A DNA stretch of 27,655 nt from IMG/VR virus record IMGVR_UViG_3300024348_001958, positions 1-27,655 of that record. One strand, written 5' to 3'. A program made the position numbers and the translations under genes. Of this stretch, positions 21,159-27,655 are shown piece by piece (positions within the stretch are counted from its first letter, which is position 1; each line of letters begins with the position of its first letter). Below the pieces are notes generated by a model. The model did no database searches. It was not told the DNA's origin and was given only the letters and a program-made list of their open reading frames with translations. The stretch is from a virus.

Positions 21159-21839
21159 TTATACCTCATTTTCCATCATATCAAATAATTCTGTTTTCCA
21201 TTCTGCATGAAACTCACAGTCTCTATAATTTTCAAACCACGGTCCGCCTTCTGTAAAGTGTATTAACTTTGGTTTTTTAATGTCGTCATACACACCTACT
21301 AAGTAGTTCCATGTATGATCCAGTTTACCAACTTCTTCATCTTTTAACCAACTAAATCTATGGAAGTATGCTCCATTAAGTTCTGTATCATTTACCATGT
21401 CCTGTGTAAGTCTAGCATTACTAGGGTGCGCACAATTGAACAGTACAACACTTGACCAGTTCTTACGTGGGTAGATAGTTTGCTTTTGTCCATCCATCTT
21501 CATGCCTTCTTTAGGTGTGTAATCATGTTGCACACACATAACAGCGTAGTTGTCATCTGCCTGATCAAATAGTTCTTTAATGTCTGTAGTAAGGATCATG
21601 TCACAGTCCATAAACACTGCCCAGCCTTTAAAGTTAGCAAGTTCGGGTACTAAGAAACGTGTAAAGGTAAATTCAGTGCTTGCAAGTTTGTCTGTGGGTC
21701 TAGTATACCAACCTGCATCTCGTAGCTCTTGTTGCTTTAGAGGCTGCACTTCTGCGTCTTTGCACCTAGCAATAATACTGTGCTTGCAAACTTGGTAAGC
21801 AATATCTTCTCTTGTGTCATAACCTACAAATACTTTCAT
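21159..21839 (-). CDS. GT8-like glycosyltransferase
   Basis: 226 residues from ATG at 21839, which shares TGATG with the upstream stop. Layout of a GT-A/GT8-type enzyme: KVFVGYDTREDIAYQVCKHS (2-21), FTFTRFLVPELANFKGWAV (57-75), the DxD in VFMDCDMIL (75-83), NWSSVVLFNCAHP, HTWNYLVGVYDD, and a C-terminal IHFTEGGPWFENYRDCE that matches the HxxG-type metal-ligand region. Retaining GT8 enzymes transfer glucose, galactose or related sugars to LPS. Similar stand-alone proteins occur in marine T4-like phages. The sugar is not determined. Confidence 0.85.
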   Translation of the reverse strand: MKVFVGYDTREDIAYQVCKHSIIARCKDAEVQPLKQQELRDAGWYTRPTDKLASTEFTFTRFLVPELANFKGWAVFMDCDMILTTDIKELFDQADDNYAVMCVQHDYTPKEGMKMDGQKQTIYPRKNWSSVVLFNCAHPSNARLTQDMVNDTELNGAYFHRFSWLKDEEVGKLDHTWNYLVGVYDDIKKPKLIHFTEGGPWFENYRDCEFHAEWKTELFDMMENEV

Positions 21840-22609
21840 CAATCTCTTCTTTCTATATCATCTTCGACACATTCTTCACCCCATTGTATTTCGAGTATAT
21901 GTGCGTTTACTGTTCCAAAATTACTTGGCTTGTGCCAAACTTCTTTATTAATTTCATATGGTAATCGGTGAGGCTCTAACTGTACTGAGGTAGTGTTGCC
22001 ATGCCATTCTGTTGTCATGTCTACAGTTCCTTCTAGTACAATCCATTGTTCTGATCGTTTAAAGTGTTTTTGATCACTTAATGACTTGCCTGGATAAATT
22101 ACAAGTTCTTTAACTTTATAACCTTGTTCGGGTTTATGATCTAACACACGCCAGTAACCCCACTGACGTTCTGTTTTTTGTGTTTTCCATTCATCCAATA
22201 TCCAACTACTACTATTTGCTTTATTCTCTCCGCCTACTCCAAATACAAATTCTACATCAGAGTGATCACCATATATTTTATATTCGGGCGTAGTAGTATC
22301 TGTTCTATCTCCGCCATTAGCAAATATTATTTTACCAATATTTGTTGCCATTGTTTTATATATGGCTCCGCATGCACTATTATCGCTATCGTCAAAACAA
22401 ATAACATTGTCTACACACTTTAATTCTTTTATAAGTGCAATACGCTCGTTTAGTGGCATAAACGGTCTGCCTTTTTTTCTAGTTAGCCATTCGTCTGAAT
22501 TAACACCAACAACTAACTTATTTCCTAATTTTTTTGCTGCCTTAAAATAGGCAATGTGTCCGCTATGAAGTGGATCAAATCCACCAGTGACTAGTACAAC
22601 CTTTTCCAT
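21839..22609 (-). CDS. Fusion of HIGH-type cytidylyltransferase and type II phosphomannose isomerase (cupin) domains
   Basis: 256 residues with two domains. Residues 1-145 are a nucleotidyltransferase of the RfaE2/TagD type: VLVTGGFDPLHSGHIAYF (5-22) with the HxGH motif (15-18), VVGVNSDEWLTRKKGRPF (33-50), and GGENKANSSSWIL in place of the usual ...TSSSI loop. Residues 148-256 are like the C-terminal cupin of type II mannose-6-phosphate isomerases: WGYWRVLDH, KHFKRSEQWIVLEGTV (metal-binding His182), and the closing GEECVEDDIERRD. The pairing suggests that a sugar or alditol phosphate is activated with CTP or ATP and a linked step is done by the cupin. Substrate could be a heptose, glycerol or ribitol phosphate. 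A 31-base gap precedes it, with no clear promoter. Confidence 0.85.
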   Translation of the reverse strand: MEKVVLVTGGFDPLHSGHIAYFKAAKKLGNKLVVGVNSDEWLTRKKGRPFMPLNERIALIKELKCVDNVICFDDSDNSACGAIYKTMATNIGKIIFANGGDRTDTTTPEYKIYGDHSDVEFVFGVGGENKANSSSWILDEWKTQKTERQWGYWRVLDHKPEQGYKVKELVIYPGKSLSDQKHFKRSEQWIVLEGTVDMTTEWHGNTTSVQLEPHRLPYEINKEVWHKPSNFGTVNAHILEIQWGEECVEDDIERRD

Positions 22610-22640
22610 AAAAATACTTATCTAGTAGTATGTTACAAAT

Positions 22641-23330
22641 TTAAAAACGTGGTTCGGCAGCGGATAGTCTTTCTTCTAAACTGTAAGACTTAGGAACTTT
22701 CGTTACAGTTCTTTTAGGCCACATGTAACGTAATTTAGATTTGTAATGCGTAATTTTTGCATTTTTTTGTGGCTGTTTAAAATAAAAATTATTATAGATT
22801 GTACATGGAAAAATTTTAACAGTCATATTATGTAATTTTCTTTTACGCAAATAATCAACATTATTTAAAGCAAAAAGTTTATTCAACTCTTTTTGATCAC
22901 TAATGCCTGTGCTTACATTATTAATCCAAGTATTCATAAAGTTAATACTTGCAGGTGTCTTTTTAACAAATACTATTCCTGCATTAATTGGGTCATCTCT
23001 TTCATTTGACTTAGGTTTACGCATAGTTACACCAAAGTCCCAATTATCTTCTAATATTTCGTCTATACGACTCCACATTATTGCATCAGCATCAATCCAT
23101 ACAATTACATCGTTATCGTTAGCATTATTTAATGCATCTAATATCATTGCAGGCTTACAGGGTATTTTAGCACCTATACTATCGCTAACCTTGCCTTGAA
23201 ACGGTGTTCCGTAACCCAATCCACCTAAGTCGTAAACAGTAGTTTCGTACCCTAATGTTTTTGCAGAACGATATGCTACATCTACCATATCTTTAAAATT
23301 CTTATCAGCTGCTGTAATTACTTTAATCAT
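22641..23330 (-). CDS. GT-A type glycosyltransferase (nucleotide-diphospho-sugar transferase family)
   Basis: 229 residues. N-terminal strand MIKVITAADKNFKDMVDVAY, a substrate loop, then the DxD motif in VIVWIDADAIMWSRI (75-89). DPINAGIVFVKKTPASINFM and DQKELNKLF follow, which are typical of the family of nucleotide-diphospho-sugar transferases that includes many small virus and plant enzymes. The C-terminus KITHYKSKLR gives a late His. The start shares ATGA with the asparagine-synthetase-like gene. It likely adds one sugar of the island's glycan; specificity unknown. Confidence 0.82.
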   Translation of the reverse strand: MIKVITAADKNFKDMVDVAYRSAKTLGYETTVYDLGGLGYGTPFQGKVSDSIGAKIPCKPAMILDALNNANDNDVIVWIDADAIMWSRIDEILEDNWDFGVTMRKPKSNERDDPINAGIVFVKKTPASINFMNTWINNVSTGISDQKELNKLFALNNVDYLRKRKLHNMTVKIFPCTIYNNFYFKQPQKNAKITHYKSKLRYMWPKRTVTKVPKSYSLEERLSAAEPRF

Positions 23331-24655
23331 AATACTTGTTTTACTTTTTTACCTTTAACAACAACATTGAATCCTCGTTTCTCTTCTTCAAAAGGAAAAT
23401 TATTACGTGTTAGATATTCTGCAAGACAACTTTTGTATTTGCTGTTTTTTAACTCAGGAGTTAACCATAAAAATTCTTGCACTAACTGTCTATCTAAAAA
23501 AGGATAACGTGTTTCAATTCCATAGTGTCCTGCAATATATTCTTCTTTATTAAGATATTGTATCTGTGTACCATCCCAAAAACTATGCCATGGCCAAAAA
23601 CCCTCTAATGTATCAGGAAATTTACCACCAAACTGACTGTGTTTGTATATACGTTTTCCGTTAAATCCATAGTCACTAATAATTTCATCAGCACCTTGAC
23701 CGCTAAAATATATTCTTTGATTATTTGTGTTAGCTCTGTTGCATATAGTTGCTAAACCTTGTACTGCTTGGTCGCCCTTTATGTTGTAATTTCTATGTCC
23801 ATCATCATATATGAAATCTTCACATTGGACAAGTTCTGCTTTGCGTTTATTAAAATCTGTAACACTTAGTGTTATACTTTCTGTGCTTGGTAGTATGTCA
23901 AAACGTGCTTTCATTATGTCCGGATTTTCATTGTTAACAATACTGTAGCCCGTAGCTACAACACCTTGCTTGTGTAATTCGCAAGCAATGGCGCCGCTAT
24001 CAAATCCGCTACTAAGTCCTAAGAACATTCCGTGTGTAGTATTTTGTGTGCGCTTCTTTATACTGTTACTAAATGCTTCACACCAATTATCAAAACTATT
24101 ATTTTTTTGTGCAATATCAAATTTAAAATTATTGTATTGTCTTAATATTTCTAATGTGTCAAAGTTATATACTTGCGTTTTGTTTGCATATAATTTTTTA
24201 CCGTTTGTAAATCCCAATCCTTGTAGTTGACTATTATAAGATGCTACACAAAACTTATCTCCCTTAAATTCATACCAAAGAGGTTTGCATGCAAAAGTGT
24301 CTGTACTAATAATTAATTTACGTAGTTTATAGTCTATTAAAAAGATTGCATATTCGCCATCTAACATATGACAAAATTTTTCTCCATATGTATTATATAA
24401 ATCTACAATACATTCGCCGTCGCTTGAATAGTTTCCAAATTCTTTGTAGTTATATATTTCGCCGTTAAAGACAGCAACAACATTATGTTTCTTAATAGGT
24501 TGAGGAGTCACTTCACCTGTAATATGCAACAAGTTGTGCAGATACCAAACACCTTCTTCGCACTGTTCTACTGTGGTTAGATCAGGGCCGCGGTGCTGGC
24601 ACTTTTCATTTGATATTTTTGGGTTAATATAATTAGTAGCTGCAAATCCACACAT
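23327..24655 (-). CDS. Asparagine synthetase-like amidotransferase (glutamine-hydrolysing)
   Basis: 442 residues, about 100 fewer than bacterial AsnB. It begins MCGFAATN, so that after Met removal the catalytic N-terminal Cys of class II glutamine amidotransferases is exposed; HRGPD (21-25) and NGEIYNY (64-70) bind glutamine. The C-terminal synthetase domain has a PP-loop LSSGFDSG at 214-221 (usually LSGGLDSS), IYFSGQGADEI and the YPFLDRQLVQEFLWL region. In glycan loci such enzymes amidate sugar acids (WbpS-type) as well as making asparagine. The altered PP-loop and the setting favour a sugar-acid amidation or related reaction, but asparagine synthesis is not excluded. Encoded one base after the methyltransferase, with no ribosome site of its own. 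Confidence 0.88.
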   Translation of the reverse strand: MCGFAATNYINPKISNEKCQHRGPDLTTVEQCEEGVWYLHNLLHITGEVTPQPIKKHNVVAVFNGEIYNYKEFGNYSSDGECIVDLYNTYGEKFCHMLDGEYAIFLIDYKLRKLIISTDTFACKPLWYEFKGDKFCVASYNSQLQGLGFTNGKKLYANKTQVYNFDTLEILRQYNNFKFDIAQKNNSFDNWCEAFSNSIKKRTQNTTHGMFLGLSSGFDSGAIACELHKQGVVATGYSIVNNENPDIMKARFDILPSTESITLSVTDFNKRKAELVQCEDFIYDDGHRNYNIKGDQAVQGLATICNRANTNNQRIYFSGQGADEIISDYGFNGKRIYKHSQFGGKFPDTLEGFWPWHSFWDGTQIQYLNKEEYIAGHYGIETRYPFLDRQLVQEFLWLTPELKNSKYKSCLAEYLTRNNFPFEEEKRGFNVVVKGKKVKQVL

Positions 24656-24656
24656 G

Positions 24657-25295
24657 CTATTTTTTCAATCTGTTTTTATCTTTTTTATGTTTACCGTCAA
24701 TATACATTCCGCCAATAGGTCCTGGTAAAACATGTATCTTAGAATGTAATTTATCTGCATCTATAAAGCCATTGCCTATCTTTCTTACAGCGTATAAACG
24801 CCAACGAGAGAGTTCTATAGTTCCTAAAAATTCGTAATCTGAATTCTCTGTAATGTTGTGCCAGAAAGGTAAATCATAATAATATTGACAATGGCCGCGT
24901 TTTGTAAATTCAACATCTGGACCGATATGTATTGCTACACCGCCAATTTTCAAACTGTTGTGTACATTTAAAAATGCAGTGTGTTGTGCTTCATATGGTT
25001 CTACATGTTCTATAGTTCCTGCATTAGTTATTACATCAAAATATTCTTTGTATTCAGTAAAGTCTTCTAGCTTCGATAGATCCTTTACTAATGCTCCGTC
25101 TAAGCCGTTTAAGTCAACAGAAGTATGTTCGTATCCTAATCTTGTAAAATATGTCTTTCCTGTAGTTTCGGGTATTTGCTTGTCTGGACGTATAACTTGA
25201 TTCCCAAGTTCTAACATCTTTAATCCATTTACTGATTTATATACCTGGCCTATATGATCGTTCATCCAGCGTAAGTACGAAGTTCTGTAACCCAT
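24657..25295 (-). CDS. SAM-dependent methyltransferase-like protein
   Basis: 212 residues. A degenerate Rossmann pattern is visible: LKMLELGNQVIRP (motif I with the glycines partly lost), YEHTSVDLNGLDGALVKDL (acidic residue after the second strand), FDVITNAGTIEHVEP (motif IV region) and LKIGGVAIHIGPDV (motif VI). The C-terminus is basic (KHKKDKNRLKK). These features fit class I methyltransferases acting on small molecules or sugars. It lies four bases downstream of another methyltransferase and just upstream of the asparagine-synthetase-like gene. The substrate is probably a glycan sugar by context. Confidence 0.75.
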   Translation of the reverse strand: MGYRTSYLRWMNDHIGQVYKSVNGLKMLELGNQVIRPDKQIPETTGKTYFTRLGYEHTSVDLNGLDGALVKDLSKLEDFTEYKEYFDVITNAGTIEHVEPYEAQHTAFLNVHNSLKIGGVAIHIGPDVEFTKRGHCQYYYDLPFWHNITENSDYEFLGTIELSRWRLYAVRKIGNGFIDADKLHSKIHVLPGPIGGMYIDGKHKKDKNRLKK

Positions 25296-25299
25296 CCTG

Positions 25300-25884
25300 C
25301 TATTCCTTTCTTATAAAAAATAAACCACTTTCATTAATATGCTTACCATTTTCATTGTTCTTTTTTGTGCCAGTACATAATTTTCTTATTTCTGTTGAAT
25401 CTTCTTCCATCCACGTAAAGCCACGATCTGCTAAATGGGTAATCCAATATTCTTGCCACTGACAGTTTACATGATGATGACCGCGTTGTCCAGGAACGCC
25501 GTGCGTCATAAAGATATATTTGCCACAAGTTAATGTTTCTAATAAGTTATTAATATACTCTTCACTTACATGCTCTACTACCTCAATGCAATTTACCATA
25601 TCTATTTCTATAGTATAACTACTTTCTGTAAGGTCAACTTTAGTCGTTGGATATACTGCATTGTCTACATTCTTTTGTAGGCCTTCAATAGCAACAGAAG
25701 TTAATCCTTGCTCAGCGAACCATTTTGAGTGATGACCGTATCCACTGCCTACATCTAGTACAGAGCTAATGTTATATTTTTTTATTATATATGTCCACGC
25801 TTCAGGAGCAAACGTGTGTCTGTTTAATTCTACATTATTACCACCTAAATGTGGTTTAGTATCATCTAGTACTACTTCTGCCAT
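25300..25884 (-). CDS. SAM-dependent methyltransferase
   Basis: 194 residues. A clear class I fold: motif I SSVLDVGSGYGHHSKWF (40-56), SVAIEGLQKNV, the acidic strand IEIDMVNCIEVVEHVSEEYI (like UbiG/methyltransferase type 11), and KYIFMTHGVPGQRGHHHVNC with a His-rich loop, which may contribute to substrate binding. The C-terminus ends with HINESGLFFIRKE. AGGAG precedes the ATG at 25884. A 25-base gap with repeat elements separates it from the GT29-like gene, so a promoter may lie there. Sugar O-methylation is the inferred role. Confidence 0.85.
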   Translation of the reverse strand: MAEVVLDDTKPHLGGNNVELNRHTFAPEAWTYIIKKYNISSVLDVGSGYGHHSKWFAEQGLTSVAIEGLQKNVDNAVYPTTKVDLTESSYTIEIDMVNCIEVVEHVSEEYINNLLETLTCGKYIFMTHGVPGQRGHHHVNCQWQEYWITHLADRGFTWMEEDSTEIRKLCTGTKKNNENGKHINESGLFFIRKE

Positions 25885-25906
25885 ATAACTTGCTCCTATA
25901 TAATAG

Positions 25907-25922
25907 TTATCACGATTGATAA
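25907..25922. repeat. Inverted repeat flanked by direct repeats between GT29-like and methyltransferase genes
   Basis: TTATCA-CGAT-TGATAA (plus strand) is a perfect inverted repeat with six-base arms and a four-base loop. It is flanked by two copies of TAATAGTTA (25901-25909 and 25920-25928). It covers the GT29-like stop codon. No T-run follows on the minus strand, so it does not look like a terminator; an operator or a chance AT-rich symmetry are the options. Confidence 0.35.
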
Positions 25923-26521
25923 TAGTTAAAATTATTTCTTAATGGAAGTATTTGTTCTAAGAAAAACTTTTTTTCTTTATCCCAATTATGTCCTTTTTTG
26001 CGTTCGTCTTTTTTACGTTTTCTAGCATAATTGTAAAATGTGTGGGTTTGTTTAAAATCAAAGCCAAATATATTTACTTGTTTTGGTTTAACATATGTAA
26101 GAAACCATATAAATGCAAGACCTATTGAAGGATTTGCATTTTTTTCAAATTTACCTAAATCAAATAATCTTTGTAAAACAAAATTAGGAATAGTATATAC
26201 AGATTGATCGACAGTACTGTGTTCATTTAAATAAATCTGCATCCAATTTACATTTTCTTTGTAGGCAAATAAATCTACAGAATTTGCCCAGTGATCATTA
26301 TTATATACTACCCAATCAGTTTTTGACCCATGTGTAATAGTATTTTTATGATCTACGCCTAAGTTAAATCTTATAACAATATCATTTGTATCTATAAGAT
26401 TACCGTAGCCTCCTGGAGAATTAGTGCTGTTATATAATGAACGTGCATTACCTATAACAGCAATTTTTTTATTATAGAATAGTCGAAATAATTTTTTATG
26501 ATGTATGTCTATATATGACAT
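25910..26521 (-). CDS. GT29 (sialyltransferase)-like glycosyltransferase
   Basis: 203 residues. Three parts match the sialyl motifs of family GT29: a motif-L-like block at 19-54 (KIAVIGNARSLYN, then GNLIDTNDIVIRFNLG), in which GN and the IRFN end are diagnostic; a motif-S-like block at 130-155 (NPSIGLAFIWF ... KQVNIFGFD); and an H-x4-E motif VS at His178-Glu183 (HNWDKE). GT29 enzymes transfer sialic acid from CMP-sialic acid. This version is much shorter than animal ones and has no signal anchor, so it is cytoplasmic. Since the phage carries kdsA and kdsB, CMP-Kdo is a plausible donor. It starts in a TAATG overlap with the uvsY-like gene. Confidence 0.78.
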   Translation of the reverse strand: MSYIDIHHKKLFRLFYNKKIAVIGNARSLYNSTNSPGGYGNLIDTNDIVIRFNLGVDHKNTITHGSKTDWVVYNNDHWANSVDLFAYKENVNWMQIYLNEHSTVDQSVYTIPNFVLQRLFDLGKFEKNANPSIGLAFIWFLTYVKPKQVNIFGFDFKQTHTFYNYARKRKKDERKKGHNWDKEKKFFLEQILPLRNNFNYYQS

Positions 26522-26976
26522 TATAACGTAGCATCTTCCATGCCCGCTACTCTAAGTTTTACAACATTAGTAATTTGCCATTGCTTTTGATCAAGTGCTT
26601 TGAGTACACCTAACCACTTGTTACGCATTAATGCAAACTCGTTTATAATTTTTTCGTAATCAACAACATCTGCTTCGCCGTCTACATATTTTTCTACGTC
26701 GCGACTAGATAATGCTCGCTGGTAATTTTCAAGATATTTTTTAAAAAATGAGCTACGCAACCTACGTAGCTCAATATTTAAGTAATTTAGAATTGCTTCT
26801 AATTCTTGAAGTTGATTAAAACGCTGTTCAACAATTCCTGGCATCATTGCAGCCGACTTTTCAACATTACCTACAAGCTTGCATTCCGCTTTTGCTTGCA
26901 CAAGCTCTGTTTCAAAGTATGCTACTGCATCTGGAATTTTTGAAATATCACGTGATATTTCTGAATACCAACCCAT
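26521..26976 (-). CDS. uvsY: Recombination mediator protein UvsY-like
   Basis: 151 residues (T4 UvsY 137). It is almost wholly helical, with charged coiled-coil-like stretches (QRFNQLQELEAILNYLNIEL, RRLRSSFFKKYLENYQRAL) and a conserved-looking C-terminus (LKALDQKQWQITNVVKLRVA, then GMEDA). UvsY loads the UvsX recombinase onto gp32-covered single strands. Direct residue identity with T4 UvsY is low by eye; the assignment rests on size, helical nature, the ending that I associate with UvsY-like proteins of marine phages, and position two genes after uvsX. ATG at 26976, with only a weak GGATG ahead. An unrelated helical phage protein remains possible. Confidence 0.6.
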   Translation of the reverse strand: MGWYSEISRDISKIPDAVAYFETELVQAKAECKLVGNVEKSAAMMPGIVEQRFNQLQELEAILNYLNIELRRLRSSFFKKYLENYQRALSSRDVEKYVDGEADVVDYEKIINEFALMRNKWLGVLKALDQKQWQITNVVKLRVAGMEDATL

Positions 26977-26979
26977 TAA

Positions 26980-27207
26980 TTATTCATCCCAATCATCAAA
27001 GTCTTCTTCCTCGTCACTATCATCAAAATAGTAACCAACTGCTTCGTCTAGTGCGTAGTCGTGTCCTATACATTCTTTCAATGTTTCATCTGGTATACCA
27101 TAATCAGCAAGCAGATCAACAAATCTTTCTGCAACTACTTCTATTTGTTTTTTGTCGGTATACTCTTTGAACATTGTCCAAATATCACATATTTGTTCTG
27201 TATCCAT
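26980..27207 (-). CDS. Small acidic protein between uvsX and the uvsY-like gene
   Basis: 75 residues. A helical N-terminal part (ICDIWTMFKEYTDKKQIEVV, ERFVDLLADYGIPDETLKEC) is followed by a highly acidic tail (DDSDEEEDFDDWDE). ATG at 27207 has AAGG and GAGGA upstream. I recall similar short acidic proteins next to recombination genes in marine T4-like phages. The acidic tail could mimic DNA or contact a basic partner such as the recombination proteins; this is inference. It starts 6 bases after the uvsX stop and ends 3 bases before uvsY-like. Confidence 0.7.
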   Translation of the reverse strand: MDTEQICDIWTMFKEYTDKKQIEVVAERFVDLLADYGIPDETLKECIGHDYALDEAVGYYFDDSDEEEDFDDWDE

Positions 27208-27213
27208 TAAACC

Positions 27214-27655
27214 TTAGTCCTCAATTGGTTGTAAGTCAAGTGCCTCTTCTTCATCCACGGCTGTCGTGTCGTTATTTACCAATTGAGTCTCTTTAGTTAA
27301 GTATTCTGACATAAGAAGATCAAGTTTAGGACCGAGCCACTGCTTACGGTAATCAAGATGTTCATTGCCGTCCAAATCAACATATTTAAGTCTGTTGCCT
27401 TGCTTAACTAATAAGTCTTTTGCTTCAAACAATTCAACTAGACCACTATAAGGATTCATACCAGTTTCGTATGGAATCTTTACTTGTACACCTTCAAACG
27501 GTTTTGCATAACGAGTTTTCATAACTTTACAGCCAGCACGGATTCCCATAACTTGACTGATCTTGTTACCATCTTCGTCTTCTTTTAGTTTTAGTTTCTT
27601 CATTGCAACAACAATACTTGATGCATAAATGAAGCCTTGTCCACCACTGATCTTG
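27214..27655 (-). CDS. uvsX: Recombinase UvsX, C-terminal part (N-terminus outside window)
   Basis: The frame is open from the window edge, so an internal Met at 27603 is not the start. The visible 146 residues begin ISGGQGFIYASSIVVAMKKL, which corresponds to the RecA-core L2-side glycine-rich stretch after the DNA-binding loop in UvsX. Then come IRAGCKVMKTRYAKPFEGVQ and VKIPYETGMNPYSGLVELFE, matching the KSR-FV...P..v.fd.GI...SGL region of T4 UvsX. The C-terminus is acidic (DEEEALDLQPIED), as in RecA-like proteins, where it regulates DNA and partner binding. UvsX forms the strand-exchange filament. Walker motifs lie outside the window. Confidence 0.88.
   Translation of the reverse strand, partial: KISGGQGFIYASSIVVAMKKLKLKEDEDGNKISQVMGIRAGCKVMKTRYAKPFEGVQVKIPYETGMNPYSGLVELFEAKDLLVKQGNRLKYVDLDGNEHLDYRKQWLGPKLDLLMSEYLTKETQLVNNDTTAVDEEEALDLQPIED

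Noticed and set aside
22610-22640. Promoter in the 31-base gap before the nucleotidyltransferase fusion gene
   Set aside because: TAGATA and TTGTAA elements are present but not at usable spacing; no match beyond AT-rich background.
27214-27603. Complete 129-residue gene starting at ATG 27603
   Set aside because: The frame remains open upstream to the window edge with UvsX-like residues, so the Met is internal to uvsX.

Overview
The window looks like part of the genome of a marine T4-like myovirus, of the type that infects cyanobacteria or SAR11-type alphaproteobacteria. Evidence: it is AT-rich; almost every gene is on the minus strand with start/stop overlaps; it carries the T4 replication and recombination genes uvsX, a probable uvsY, uvsW, gp61 primase and gp41 helicase; and it has T4-type late promoter octamers (GATAAATA) in front of virion-type proteins. 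It also has peptide deformylase, cupins and 2OG-Fe(II) oxygenases, which are typical accessory genes of marine T4-like phages. No photosynthesis gene is present, so nothing points specifically to a cyanobacterial host. The host remains an inference.

Layout in transcription order (minus strand, right to left). 27655-26521: the C-terminal part of uvsX, a small acidic protein and a uvsY-like gene. 26521-17723: a surface-glycan island with a GT29 (sialyltransferase-like) protein, two methyltransferases, an asparagine-synthetase-like enzyme, three GT-A glycosyltransferases, a cytidylyltransferase/phosphomannose-isomerase fusion and three related GT-B proteins. 17708-14571: an unknown conserved gene under a near-perfect sigma70 promoter, uvsW and an unknown gene. 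14569-10902: small metabolic genes (two 2OG-oxygenase-like, two cupins, a DNA methyltransferase, small unknowns). 10905-8583: kdsA, a radical SAM protein split over two reading frames, and kdsB. 8607-6426: two conserved unknowns (one with a zinc finger), peptide deformylase and a miniature DnaE/PolC-like protein. 6062-6433: the only plus-strand gene. 6040-5255: a virion-type protein. 5219-867: primase, a 44-residue protein, a NodU/CmcH-type carbamoyltransferase, the replicative helicase and a small membrane protein. 811-1: a second virion-type protein that runs off the window.

How the genes may work together: the phage carries the synthase and the CMP-activating enzyme for Kdo, the acidic sugar of bacterial outer-membrane glycans, together with a GT29-type protein from a family that uses CMP-activated nonulosonic acids. 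It also has several other glycosyltransferases and sugar-activating or sugar-modifying enzymes. The most economical reading is a phage programme that builds or remodels a Kdo-like surface or virion glycan. Regulation can be read in places: consensus sigma70 promoters before the primase and the uvsW-cluster gene put the predicted transcription start on the A of the ATG (leaderless), and a late promoter sits in the same position before one virion gene.

No gap between genes exceeds 60 bases. I saw no tRNA, rRNA, CRISPR array, insertion sequence, attachment site or convincing rho-independent terminator.
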